A stretch of 58,265 nucleotides of DNA from a bacterium UBP14_UBA6098 (GTDB lineage: Bacteria; UBP14; UBA6098): positions 1 through 58,265 of the forward strand of contig DIWU01000005.1 in NCBI GenBank assembly GCA_002428525.1, in the 5' to 3' direction. The stretch's first letter is position 1. Each line of letters begins with the position of its first letter. A program made the position numbers and the translations under genes. The notes beneath the pieces are model-generated. The model made no database searches and was not told where the DNA came from. It saw nothing but the letters and a program-made list of their open reading frames with translations. Positions 6,801 to 14,145 of the stretch are shown in pieces.

Positions 6801-9520
6801 CAGGAACAAGTTGTGCTCGGATGCTAGAAGATGTTACTGGAGATTCAATACCTGAGATTGGTATTGGTTATGGTAGGGCATATTCGAGCGGTGGAGACTG
6901 GAAAACGCGGATATATAGTGGAACCGGTGTTTTACTCAAAGAGTTCACAAAAACGGGTAGCCATGACGGCGGTATGTATCCAGTGGCTATAGTAGGTCAG
7001 AATTTGATAATTAGTGAAGGAAGAGATTATCTTGGTTCACCTCGCGGTTTTTCAAGCTGGTCATATTCAACTGCGACGGAGAATTGGCAATACGATGTGG
7101 GACCACATTCGTCATACCAATTTTCCATCGCTGACATAGACGCCGACGGTTTGAAAGAGATGTCGTGGGGAAGCTTCACACCACATAATGGTTATTCTGG
7201 TCACAGTATTGACGATGGTGATTGTTATACAATTATTAACGATGAAACAGGCGCGAATTTTCTTACGCAGATTTGGCCAACAAGTGAAAGAGACCATGTT
7301 TTAGATGACATGTTCATTAAATTCACCGTTTCGGGGCCATACCGGTTAGTTTCATTCAAGAGTTATTGTAGCACCTATCCCGGCAGGTCACAAATTCGTT
7401 TAAGAAACACTTCAGGGACGGCAATCGATTCGATATTAGGTTACCGAAACGCTTCGTGGTCTTATGGATGGGCGGACATGAATGGTGATGGTATTCAGGA
7501 AATAGTTTGCGGGAACGATACTACGACGTGCACTAAGATATTCATATTGGATTCTTTGCTCGATAAAACAGATTCTCTCGTTATTTCTCGTGGGTATTCG
7601 GTTCGAGCAATATGCGACTTCGATGGTGATGGCGATAATGAGGTTATAATTGCAAACAAGGACTCTGCGACTGTGGTCTGTCTTAGCAATACCCTTGATG
7701 AAAAATGGCGTTGGCACGATACATCGGGAGATACTCTCGAAATGGTCATTGTCTCCGACAACGACAACAACGGAAAACTCGAAGCGACCGTCCTTATGAG
7801 ACATAGAATAACCGTGTTAGAAGGTGGTTATATACCTTCTACATTCTCTATATCCGGGAATATAACCTTCTGGGATGACACGCCTGTTCGTCCTATTTCT
7901 AACGCTTTCGTTCATTCTTGTATCACAGCCGCTGTAACGGATACAACTAATACATCGGGCGATTATATTCTTACAGGCCTTACAACGGGTAACTATGGCG
8001 TTTATCCGGTAAAACCGGATTTCTCCCTACCTGCAATTACCGCCGCAGATGCTTTATTAGCTCTTAGAATATTCACGGGGAGCCTTACCCCTAATCCTTA
8101 CCAATTAAGAGCCGCCGATGTGAACGGAGGTGGAGTTGACGCTACCGATGCGCTATTTATTCTAAGAATGTTCACAGGTTCGTTACTGGCATTCCCCGGC
8201 GGAAGGACATGGTGTTTCGAACCCGATACATTATTCTATACGCCATTAAGTGCTAGTTGGATAGACCAGAATTTCATAGGAATACTTTACGGGGATATTA
8301 ATGGTAGTTGGTTGGGAGCGCGTGTTACTTTAGCTAAAAATGGTTGCGATTTCTGCAAACCAAATGAAAAAGCGTCCGAAGTTAAAAAAGGCATGATGCT
8401 GACCGAAACCCCGCAAGTCAGCGTAAGATCGAAAAACGGTGGGCCAAATAGTTATTTCAAAATCCCAGTTGACATTAGCGATTTCACCGATATTGACGTA
8501 TATTCTTTCTCGATTAAACTTAGATATGACATTGCCGATTTCATAATAGATTCAGTGAAAAAAGAATCGGGATCGCTTTCGGCTATACCCTCCGGTTGGT
8601 CATTCGATTCACACGTTAGCGGCGATACTATTACGTTTGGCGGATTCGGGACGTCATTACCCTTAAATGACCAAGGCGTTCTCTGTAATATTTATGCTCA
8701 TGGTTCAGCGGTCACTTGCGATAGCTCCGACATCGTTTTCCATTTCACTGAATTTACCGATTTCGACGCTAACCCTATAACCGGAATAAATCTAAGACAA
8801 GGAAGGATAACCTTCTCCAATCTTGCTATAGATAACTTCGGTTTCCCGGAAGAGACGACCTTCATTGATTCTATGATTATCTGCGATGCGGAAAATGTCT
8901 GCTCTTTCTCATTGCGTTTTTCTTATGATCGCACTATATTGCATGCAGATAGCGTATGGTTTTCAAGTGCGTTAGCGTCTGCCGGGTGGATGACTTCTTA
9001 TGGAATTGATAGTTTATCGGGGAGGATAACTATCGGGGGCGCTTCAGTGGATCCACTAGGTTCTTATTGCGGGTCATTATGCAGTTTCAGCTTCACCTAT
9101 AGACCTGGACATGGACCTACTATCGGGTTGGCTTTGCCGTTTACTTATGTGAAACTGACGAATTTCGACGGAGATTCCCTCGAATGTTGCTATAGAGGTG
9201 CTAATTATATCGGTGAAATTCTAGGAATAGAAGGCCCTGAAAACGAACAACTACCAAAAGACTTCGATATGACATTCTATCCTAATCCGTTTAATTCTTC
9301 TATAACTATTCTTTTCGAAATTCCGTATCCTACTCCGTTAGCGATTGATATCTTCGATATAACAGGGCACAAAATAAATACGCTAAACCAAGAATTCCAG
9401 AAAGCAGGAAAATATTCAACGAGATGGCTTCCCGAAGAGGATATAAGTTGCGGAATTTATCTTGTCCGGGCGACTTTGGGCGATCAGGCGGTTACCAAGC
9501 GCGTGGTGTATCTGAAATAG
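3818..9520 (+). CDS. Giant secreted multidomain protein: peptidase-like head, twin propellers, dockerin- and cohesin-like modules, T9SS sorting tail
   Basis: 1900 residues, strong ribosome site (AAGGAGGGG), signal peptide at 1-22. Residues 23-370 resemble the clan CD (gingipain/C25-like) fold: a hydrophobic strand leading to SGHAN (His209), then SINC (Cys271), then LYGNPKL. Residues 469-907 and 908-1345 are two homologous halves, each beginning GWTHPRRDIAGSNYYPWGST and carrying several DxDGDGxxEI (VCBS/FG-GAP) blades. Residues 1345-1405 look like a carboxypeptidase-regulatory domain. Residues 1407-1462 resemble a dockerin pair (ADALLALRIFTG; ADVNGGGVDATDALFILRMFTG). About 1532-1667 is cohesin-like (YFKIPVDISDFTDIDVYSFS) and 1670-1802 a related diverged domain. 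The end (FYPNPFNSSITI to KRVVYLK) is a sorting domain. Peptidase activity is inferred. The gene is AT-rich compared with its downstream neighbours. Confidence 0.85.
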   Translation: MKRFVNVVFVTISLLMVGSALADLTSNRYAVVTNSATASDAGWAAVIDTLEARYAATTFTFTTSLSEVQSALATYDPHWVCFVMKPDQIVSYGAETFVREAHQFVRNFDSDIYGDAIWAILTGYDATDARNIARGPDTLWVRNVLTKTAGGWITKFREGDYFSETDTRAFWHKNPSGTIDTLVEPTDCTDTLVGLLNANDVDIMITSGHANVNNWQLHWPSADGEGYFYSGSGTVWGDPVTGSNRNVTSSNRKIYWGPGNCLIGQVASINCMVLGWIHSGNARLFCGYAVSTSYGYMGWGIANYFQYLQDRFTFPEAFFINNQALLFDDNYDTPGVDPTALSYDRDVVALYGNPKLAAKVFATTTAQYSQTIHCDTLGTGRYSFKFSIIMNENANLDRPAFQILPFEINPIFVTIDSTNAHYPTVTDDFVMMRPWYSGDDSLRTGERYYMAFTYDISDTGVTPVTDLRGWTHPRRDIAGSNYYPWGSTVLTDSVAVQWSWNIPTFGPFNGRDNILTGDVNGDHQFEVVTVQSDTLYIFNTSGTLLLHQYIGVSGNNSSYLSMLEDLTGDSIPEIGIGYNRTSYGNWVCRIYNATGTMLKEFTKTGSRDGGMFPYTVIGDDVIISECSGYSCGSRGPSRWDYATATELWQYDLGPCGSIGSIADIDEDGLQEIAWEGYTCHNGCSGHSTTDGDDYTIITDETGINVLTQIYGGSTTERDGLLSDMLMKFTATGPYRILSFKHYGSPTYYSGRSRIHIRNTSGTILSTKTGFYNRGWSFAWADMDGDGVQDIVCGNDTTDKTKIFVLDTLLAVKDSLVTSSGYLIQAICDIDGDGNQEILIANKDSARVVCLSNGLDVKWRWTATGVDTLEKVIVSDNDGDGKIEIAVLTRNKITVLEGITSLPPVADKGWTHPRRDIAGSNYYPWGSTVLTDSVAVKWTNTVPGASGIFRWHMVLSGDVNGDGYLELVTVQKDTLFIFSSTGSVLVHTYVGITGQTGTSCARMLEDVTGDSIPEIGIGYGRAYSSGGDWKTRIYSGTGVLLKEFTKTGSHDGGMYPVAIVGQNLIISEGRDYLGSPRGFSSWSYSTATENWQYDVGPHSSYQFSIADIDADGLKEMSWGSFTPHNGYSGHSIDDGDCYTIINDETGANFLTQIWPTSERDHVLDDMFIKFTVSGPYRLVSFKSYCSTYPGRSQIRLRNTSGTAIDSILGYRNASWSYGWADMNGDGIQEIVCGNDTTTCTKIFILDSLLDKTDSLVISRGYSVRAICDFDGDGDNEVIIANKDSATVVCLSNTLDEKWRWHDTSGDTLEMVIVSDNDNNGKLEATVLMRHRITVLEGGYIPSTFSISGNITFWDDTPVRPISNAFVHSCITAAVTDTTNTSGDYILTGLTTGNYGVYPVKPDFSLPAITAADALLALRIFTGSLTPNPYQLRAADVNGGGVDATDALFILRMFTGSLLAFPGGRTWCFEPDTLFYTPLSASWIDQNFIGILYGDINGSWLGARVTLAKNGCDFCKPNEKASEVKKGMMLTETPQVSVRSKNGGPNSYFKIPVDISDFTDIDVYSFSIKLRYDIADFIIDSVKKESGSLSAIPSGWSFDSHVSGDTITFGGFGTSLPLNDQGVLCNIYAHGSAVTCDSSDIVFHFTEFTDFDANPITGINLRQGRITFSNLAIDNFGFPEETTFIDSMIICDAENVCSFSLRFSYDRTILHADSVWFSSALASAGWMTSYGIDSLSGRITIGGASVDPLGSYCGSLCSFSFTYRPGHGPTIGLALPFTYVKLTNFDGDSLECCYRGANYIGEILGIEGPENEQLPKDFDMTFYPNPFNSSITILFEIPYPTPLAIDIFDITGHKINTLNQEFQKAGKYSTRWLPEEDISCGIYLVRATLGDQAVTKRVVYLK
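5222..5298 (+). repeat. 77-bp exact repeat, copy 1 (within coding sequence)
   Basis: Identical over 77 bases to 6539-6615. It encodes the start of the first propeller half (GWTHPRRDIAG and onward). Sequence on either side has diverged strongly between the two halves at DNA level. Confidence 0.9.
6539..6615 (+). repeat. 77-bp exact repeat, copy 2 (within coding sequence)
   Basis: The second copy, 1317 bases (439 codons) after the first, begins the second propeller half. The reading frame is preserved. Confidence 0.9.
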
Positions 9521-9521
9521 T

Positions 9522-9893
9522 GTGTTTTTTATGCAAACCAATATCACACATAGCATTACGGGCGCGGCTGAGGGCGAAAAGGGCGGGCCATATATAGAAC
9601 CGAGGGCGACAGTCAAGAAAATGAACGCGCCAAACAGCATTCCGAGCGCGACAGTCGCCAAAAAGAGCCTGCCATATATAGAATCGAGCGCGACAGTCAA
9701 GATTATTAACCTGCCAAACTCCATTCCGAACGCGACAGAGGGCATTCCGAATCTCGGAACGGGGTCTGGCAGCTTCGGCGCGGCGTTTGGCAGGGTCGCT
9801 TTCGGGTCGGGCATCATCAAAAAAATAAAAACGAGCCAACGCAGGAGCATCGGCACGAGAGGCTATGTTAAATTTTCAACCAAAATGAGGTAG
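9522..9893 (+). CDS. Possible small protein made of 14-residue repeats
   Basis: An open frame of 123 codons begins with GTG one base after the giant gene's stop and ends two bases before the next ATG. Residues about 20-77 are 14-residue repeats alternating PYIExxATVKK and PNSIPxATxx types. The 42-base period keeps other frames open too, including two on the minus strand, so an open frame here is weak evidence of coding. I see no clear ribosome site for it and no known domain. The packed spacing on both sides is the main argument in favour. Confidence 0.3.
   Translation: MFFMQTNITHSITGAAEGEKGGPYIEPRATVKKMNAPNSIPSATVAKKSLPYIESSATVKIINLPNSIPNATEGIPNLGTGSGSFGAAFGRVAFGSGIIKKIKTSQRRSIGTRGYVKFSTKMR
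9543..9752. repeat. 42-bp minisatellite, five units in B-A-B-A-B order
   Basis: Units at 9543-9584, 9585-9626, 9627-9668, 9669-9710 and 9711-9752. A-type units contain GCCATATATAGAA and B-type units contain CCAAACxxCATTCCGA. Both share GCGACAGTC. The higher-order period is 84 bases. The first and last units are the most diverged, as expected for a tandem array that homogenises in its centre. Confidence 0.85.
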
Positions 9894-9895
9894 TC

Positions 9896-10903
9896 ATGGC
9901 TATTCTCAAAAACAACCAGTTTAGCTCCGACGACGACGACACCCGTCAGGCGCGGCTCGACCTTCTTTCCGCGAACATCGACACTTACGCGGTTGAAATC
10001 GGGGTCGCCGGCGCGCTTTTGCTTTGGGCGCAGGGGGCTTTCGACGCGTGGGTTGACGCCCGCACCGATGCCGACAAGGAAACCGGCGACGCGCAGGAGG
10101 CGTATCAGGAATTTCAGCTGTCGTTCAACGCCGCCCGCGCCTACTATGTCAACGCGAAAGAGCTTCTTCAGGCGGTTCTCGACAGCATGCAGAAGGGCGA
10201 CGACGCGGAGGTGAAATACGGCATTCGCGGGAGGACGCCGCGTTCGGAGGAGGAGCTTTTTGCGGCGGTCGCGCAGTGGAAAAAGACGCACGACGAGTTC
10301 ACCGCCGCGAGCGATCCACGTGTTATTTCCGCGGCTATTGTTGCTAAAATGGTTGCCGACGCGGACGCGTTCGACGAGCTATGGCGGACTGCGATCACGG
10401 AAAACAAGGAGGCGCGTCAGGCGTTCGATGTAAAGCAGACGCTATTTTCGGGCGATGCTGACAACCTTCGGTTGATTTATCAAATGGCGAAAATGGTTTG
10501 GGGGGATGACGACCCGAAATTGAAGGAACTCGGTTTCGTGCCCGCAAGCGAAATTTGGACGCCGGGGCAACCGGAGCCGGGCGAGCCGGGGCCCGGGGGG
10601 AATGTCTTTCCGGAGGTGCCGGAGAATGTCGCGATGGAATATATGACTTTCCCGAAAAAACAGTTTTTGATCAGCGCCGAGGGCTATTCCGGCGAGGAGG
10701 GGTTCGATGTCCGCATCGTCTATGTCCCGACCGGAATGCCCGCGCCTTCGATGCCGGATTACGACACGCTTACGAATGCGCCGTTCCCGGTGGTTTATAG
10801 CGAGAATATTCAGCCGGGGATGACTTATTACGCGTGGGTTCGCGCCCGTAACGGCGAGGAGGTTTCGGACTGGGCGGGGGTTGTGAGCGCGGAGGTGGTG
10901 TAA
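9896..10903 (+). CDS. Hypothetical protein: helical N-terminal region, Pro/Gly linker, FN3-like end
   Basis: 335 residues, ATG preceded by GAGG. There is no signal peptide. Residues 15-215 are acidic, Ala-rich and predicted helical (TRQARLDLLSANIDTYA; EAYQEFQLSFNAARAYYVNA). A linker PGQPEPGEPGPGGN follows at about 223-236. The last ~95 residues resemble a fibronectin-III-type beta sandwich (YYAWVRARNGEEVSDWAGVVSAEVV). The gene is markedly GC-richer than the giant gene before it. It follows the minisatellite by about 140 bases and is followed by palindromic repeats. I do not recognise a function. Confidence 0.7.
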   Translation: MAILKNNQFSSDDDDTRQARLDLLSANIDTYAVEIGVAGALLLWAQGAFDAWVDARTDADKETGDAQEAYQEFQLSFNAARAYYVNAKELLQAVLDSMQKGDDAEVKYGIRGRTPRSEEELFAAVAQWKKTHDEFTAASDPRVISAAIVAKMVADADAFDELWRTAITENKEARQAFDVKQTLFSGDADNLRLIYQMAKMVWGDDDPKLKELGFVPASEIWTPGQPEPGEPGPGGNVFPEVPENVAMEYMTFPKKQFLISAEGYSGEEGFDVRIVYVPTGMPAPSMPDYDTLTNAPFPVVYSENIQPGMTYYAWVRARNGEEVSDWAGVVSAEVV

Positions 10904-10930
10904 ATAGCCGCACCCTGAAGGGCGCGGTTG
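10904..10930. repeat. 27-bp direct repeat, copy 1
   Basis: ATAGCCGCACCCTGAAGGGC followed by GCGGTTG is identical to 11206-11232. The core CCGC..CCTGAAGG..GCGG can fold into a hairpin. It directly follows the stop codon of the gene ending at 10903. Confidence 0.8.
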
Positions 10931-10940
10931 CGGAGGGGGC

Positions 10941-11035
10941 TTCGATACGGGCATGAGAATGCCCTACTCAGCCACCGGCACTTCGACTTCGCTCAGTGAC
11001 CACCGGTCGTTGAGTAGCCCGAAGGGCGTATCGAA
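10941..11035. repeat. ~95-bp composite palindrome (cruciform-like element)
   Basis: The ends TTCGATACG (10941-10949) and CGTATCGAA (11027-11035) are inverted. Inside are a hairpin GGGCATGAGAATGCCC, an inverted pair CTACTCA/TGAGTAG, and a CTTCGACTTCGCTCAGTGAC core. The core resembles the element translated inside two sorting domains at 37027-37060 and 47382-47403. Confidence 0.75.
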
Positions 11036-11205
11036 ACGACATTTCACGAGGGGGCCGGGGGCGGCGCGCTGGCGCGGGGGCGGTCTTTGGGTGGCGGAGG
11101 GGATTTTTGTGCGGCAAAGTCTATATATCAGCGCCGGTTTGACGAATCGCAAAAATCGTGACAGCGCGCGGGGGGCGGGCGAAGGAATCTGTTCCGGTAT
11201 TGATG

Positions 11206-11232
11206 ATAGCCGCACCCTGAAGGGCGCGGTTG
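11206..11232. repeat. 27-bp direct repeat, copy 2
   Basis: Identical to 10904-10930. The 11036-11359 interval otherwise shows no convincing gene: it is GC-rich up to about 11260 and AT-richer after that. Confidence 0.8.
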
Positions 11233-11359
11233 TGGTTTTTAGGGCGGCCGCCGGGTCGCCCTTTTTTATTACAAAATGTCATTTTGGCAATGGGAGATAG
11301 TCCTTTATTATTACCCTATTAAATATCCAAAAAGGCGTTTATAAAAGCTTCTTCCGGTT

Positions 11360-11375
11360 TGGCACTTCGTTTGCA
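11360..11375 (+). promoter_or_regulatory. Sigma-54 (RpoN) promoter site
   Basis: TGGCACTTCGTTTGCA matches the sigma-54 consensus TGGCACG-N4-TTGCW at every conserved position except one (T for G after CAC), with exact spacing. Transcription would start near 11386, only about 5 bases before the ATG of the response-regulator gene, implying a very short leader. No enhancer-binding protein or rpoN gene lies in the window. Confidence 0.6.
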
Positions 11376-11390
11376 ATTACCCATCGTGAG

Positions 11391-11774
11391 ATGTTAGAAG
11401 TTAAGAAAATACTGATTGTGGAAGACGACAGCAATGCCGCGGAAACGCTCTGCGATTTCCTAGAGTCCTACGGAGTCGATTCGGTTACCATCGAAGACGG
11501 GAATGCCTTCGACTCAACTTTCTCATCGGAATTCGACGCGGCTATCCTCGATATAAATATCGGTGGATCGGCGGATGGATTTGAACTTTTAGCAAAAATC
11601 AAACAGTCCCCATTCCCGGTATTTACTATCATCGCGACAGCCCGGGACATTCAGGAAAACCGCGAGAAAAGCATCTCTTTGGGTGCCGACTATTTCTTCG
11701 GCAAACCCATAGACCTCGAAGAGCTTACGCGCGTTCTCGGCCTCCATCGGAACGAAGGAGGAAAGAATGAATAG
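11391..11774 (+). CDS. Single-domain response regulator (CheY-like receiver)
   Basis: 127 residues forming just a receiver domain. Acidic pocket Glu11/Asp12/Asp13 (VEDD), phospho-acceptor Asp54 (AILDINIGG), Thr83 (IIATAR) and Lys105 (FFGKPID) are all present. There is no output domain, so it should act through protein contact or as a phosphorelay step. No histidine kinase is adjacent. It overlaps the HtrA gene start by 8 bases, so the two are translationally coupled, which links phosphorylation signalling to envelope proteolysis. Expression probably depends on the sigma-54 site upstream. Confidence 0.9.
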   Translation: MLEVKKILIVEDDSNAAETLCDFLESYGVDSVTIEDGNAFDSTFSSEFDAAILDINIGGSADGFELLAKIKQSPFPVFTIIATARDIQENREKSISLGADYFFGKPIDLEELTRVLGLHRNEGGKNE

Positions 11775-13254
11775 TATAAAAAGGAATACCGCTTTCACGG
11801 CTTCGATAATCCTTTTCGGTTTTATATTAGGTGTCCTCGCGACCGCGAATCTCGATATGCTTTTCAGACAAGGCGCGGTTGCGGTTTCGACAGCGGAAGC
11901 GCAGGATACGCCTTCTCATCCGGCATTCGACGGCAAGAGTTTCGCCGACATAGCCGAGGAGGTTATGCCCACGGTCGTTACCGTTTACTCCGAACAGGTG
12001 ATCAAGATTCAGCGGCCGGGGATGGTCTTCCCTGACGACGAGTTCCTGCGCCGCTTCTTCGGGATCCCGAACCAAAGAAGAAACTACGAACCTCAATACG
12101 ACGAATTCCGTCAGGAGGGTTTAGGTAGCGGGGTTATAGTATCGGAAGAGGGATACATCCTGACGAACAACCATGTGGTCGCCAACGCCGACGATATTAA
12201 TGTAAAAATAGGCGAGAAAACATACCCGGCGGAGATTGTCGGGACGGACGAGAAAACCGACCTTGCAGTTCTCAAGGTCAAGGCCGACGAGCCTCTCACC
12301 GCCGCCGTCTTGGGCGACTCGGATAAGATCCGTGTCGGAGAATGGGTGCTCGCAATCGGCCACCCGTTCAACCTCGATCATACGGTTACCGCGGGTATCC
12401 TCTCGGCCAAAGGCAGGAACCGCATCGGCATCACCGACTACGAGGATTTCCTTCAGACTGACGCCGCGATCAATCCGGGCAACTCGGGCGGCGCACTGGT
12501 CAACACCCGGGGCGAGCTTATCGGCATCAACACTGCAATAGCCTCCCGAACGGGATCATACAACGGCGTGGGATTTGCCATCCCGAGCAACATGGCGAAA
12601 GCGGTTATGGATCAGCTTATCGAACACGGCGAGGTCAGACGCGGCTATGTGGGGATCAATATTCAAGACCTCACACCCGATCTGGCGGATGCCATGGGCC
12701 TCGATGTGGATGAGGGCGTCATTATTACGCAAGTCCTTCCAAATCTCCCGGGAAGCAAGGCGGGTTTGGAGTCCTCCGACCTCGTCGTGGCCATCGACGG
12801 TAAACCGGTTAAAAACGCCTCGGAGCTTCGCAATATCATTGCCTCCACGATGCCGGGGAGCAAGATCGAGCTGGAGATCCTCCGCGACGGCAAAAAGAAG
12901 AACATAACCGTAGTCCTCGACAATTCCCCGGATTCACAATCCACGGAAGAGGGAACTCCGGCGCATAAACCGTTCGATTTGGGCATGAAGTTGGAACCGG
13001 CCGAGGCCTCGGAGCTTTCTCTTTACGGTTACAGTAAAGGCCTCGTCGTTACCGAAATAGACCCGCAATCGCCGGCCGATAGGGCAGGTATCGCGGTTGG
13101 AGATATTATTTTTGAAGTCAATAGAGCCGAGGTGGGCACCGCATCGGAATTCGATAAGAATGTCCGCAAGACCCCCTCGGGAAGACCGCTACTTTTACTT
13201 ATCGGTAGAAACGGCGGCATGATGTTCGTTGCTTTGAATTTAGAAGAAAAATAG
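11767..13254 (+). CDS. degP: HtrA/DegP-family periplasmic serine protease
   Basis: 495 residues. An N-terminal hydrophobic segment (residues 9-27) exports or anchors it. The trypsin-like domain has the full catalytic triad: His136 (TNNHVV), Asp165 (KTDLAVL) and Ser240 (GNSGGAL). Two PDZ domains follow (about 285-380 and 405-490), the second beginning near LGMKLEPAEASEL. This is the normal DegP/DegQ architecture and length. HtrA proteins degrade or refold misfolded envelope proteins. GAAGGAGGAAAG precedes the ATG, and the start overlaps the response regulator gene by 8 bases. Confidence 0.95.
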   Translation: MNSIKRNTAFTASIILFGFILGVLATANLDMLFRQGAVAVSTAEAQDTPSHPAFDGKSFADIAEEVMPTVVTVYSEQVIKIQRPGMVFPDDEFLRRFFGIPNQRRNYEPQYDEFRQEGLGSGVIVSEEGYILTNNHVVANADDINVKIGEKTYPAEIVGTDEKTDLAVLKVKADEPLTAAVLGDSDKIRVGEWVLAIGHPFNLDHTVTAGILSAKGRNRIGITDYEDFLQTDAAINPGNSGGALVNTRGELIGINTAIASRTGSYNGVGFAIPSNMAKAVMDQLIEHGEVRRGYVGINIQDLTPDLADAMGLDVDEGVIITQVLPNLPGSKAGLESSDLVVAIDGKPVKNASELRNIIASTMPGSKIELEILRDGKKKNITVVLDNSPDSQSTEEGTPAHKPFDLGMKLEPAEASELSLYGYSKGLVVTEIDPQSPADRAGIAVGDIIFEVNRAEVGTASEFDKNVRKTPSGRPLLLLIGRNGGMMFVALNLEEK

Positions 13255-13256
13255 TC

Positions 13257-13304
13257 GTAGCCCGAGGCACGAATGAATACTCCTTGGGAAAATGTTCGGG
13301 CTAC
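13257..13304. repeat. Inverted repeat after htrA
   Basis: GTAGCCCGA (13257-13265) and TCGGGCTAC (13296-13304) are perfect inverted arms 30 bases apart, just after the protease stop codon. There is no T-run. The sequence up to 13437 shows nothing else. Confidence 0.5.
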
Positions 13305-13437
13305 TTCAATCCGGGAATGCCGCTTGAAAGCTATGCGTAATGAGGATCGCGAAAGATGCGGCGGACGCATTCGAGTTGTGCAAACCGTAAAGCGGTATTC
13401 CCCGAAATTAGCAGAAATATAGCCTCTGGAGGTTATA

Positions 13438-13989
13438 ATGGTATTTATTTCTGTAATGTTTCTTTTATCCTCGGTTTTGCTTGCGCAGACACCGGCGGAC
13501 TCGGTCTCGGACAGCCTTCAGCCGGTTCAGGAATGGGGCAATATCGAGGCCGAGGGAAAGCTTTCCGCCGATTCGCTAGCGCAAAACGACACCCTCATCT
13601 TCACTATGAGGCTACGACTAACGGGTAATCCCGACGATTACGCCATCGCGGAACCGGGAGCACCGCCGGTCAGCAATCTTAACTTCATTGCCACCTCGCA
13701 GGCCAACCGCACCGAGAGAACCGACGACGAGACAGTTCTGATCAAAGAATACAAATTCGTTTTCACACCGGTATCGATAGGCATGGCATATATCAATCCG
13801 CTTAGGATACAGTATGTCTATGTCCCGAACGGCGAGAACCGTTCGCTGGCATCCAGCCGGATGGAAATCGAGGTAACCGAACCGGTTCTGCCGAAAAAGG
13901 GCGTTCGCGTTTCACACCGAGACCGGTTCTTTTTCCTTTTCGAAGACAAGTATATCCCCGGGCTGGCATTCGAGGGTTTCGCAGATTGA
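13438..13989 (+). CDS. Secreted BatD-like beta-sandwich protein, probably truncated
   Basis: 183 residues with a signal peptide (MVFISVMFLLSSVLLAQ). The next ~110 residues resemble the first BatD (aerotolerance) sandwich: LTGNPDDYAIAEPGAPPVSNLNFI, then an EYKFVFTPVSIGMAYINPLRI strand pair. Full BatD proteins are several hundred residues with a C-terminal membrane segment, absent here. From about residue 155 the sequence (DRFFFLFEDKYIPGLAFEGFAD) has no obvious match and overlaps, on the opposite strand, the last 78 bases of the XRE regulator. The end may therefore be a replaced tail. GGAGG precedes the ATG. Confidence 0.6.
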   Translation: MVFISVMFLLSSVLLAQTPADSVSDSLQPVQEWGNIEAEGKLSADSLAQNDTLIFTMRLRLTGNPDDYAIAEPGAPPVSNLNFIATSQANRTERTDDETVLIKEYKFVFTPVSIGMAYINPLRIQYVYVPNGENRSLASSRMEIEVTEPVLPKKGVRVSHRDRFFFLFEDKYIPGLAFEGFAD

Positions 13990-14136
13990 CTCGAGTGTCG
14001 AAAAACGAATCGCCTTGGCCTTGCCGGTCTTCAGCACAGAGAGGTTTTGCGGCGTAATTCCGACCGCGTCGGCGAGGTCGTTAAGCTTCATCTTGCGAAT
14101 AGCGAGCATGACATCGAGGTTGATAATTATCGGCAT
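13912..14136 (-). CDS. Small XRE/Cro-type helix-turn-helix regulator
   Basis: 74 residues, essentially a single HTH (MKLNDLADAVGITPQNLSVL, then KTGKAKAIRFSTLESICETL) followed by LECQPGDILVFEK, the layout of YozG-like small regulators. It starts 9 bases after the DUF2975 gene on the same strand with AGGAG before the ATG. DUF2975 membrane proteins are commonly paired with such regulators. Its last 78 bases lie antisense to the end of the BatD-like gene. Confidence 0.9.
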   Translation of the reverse strand: MPIIINLDVMLAIRKMKLNDLADAVGITPQNLSVLKTGKAKAIRFSTLESICETLECQPGDILVFEKEKEPVSV

Positions 14137-14145
14137 CTCATGCTC

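Noticed and set aside
9416..9856. Minus-strand frames with hydrophobic repeats (VALDSIYGRLF..; ARFYIWQALF..) across the minisatellite
   Set aside because: The 42-base period keeps all frames open. They overlap the 3' end of a well-supported gene, have no ribosome site and read hydrophobic only because of A/T-rich units.
10953..11300. 115-codon frame across the composite palindrome (MRMPYSATGTSTSL..)
   Set aside because: It reads through dispersed repeats, has no ribosome site and no resemblance to a protein family.
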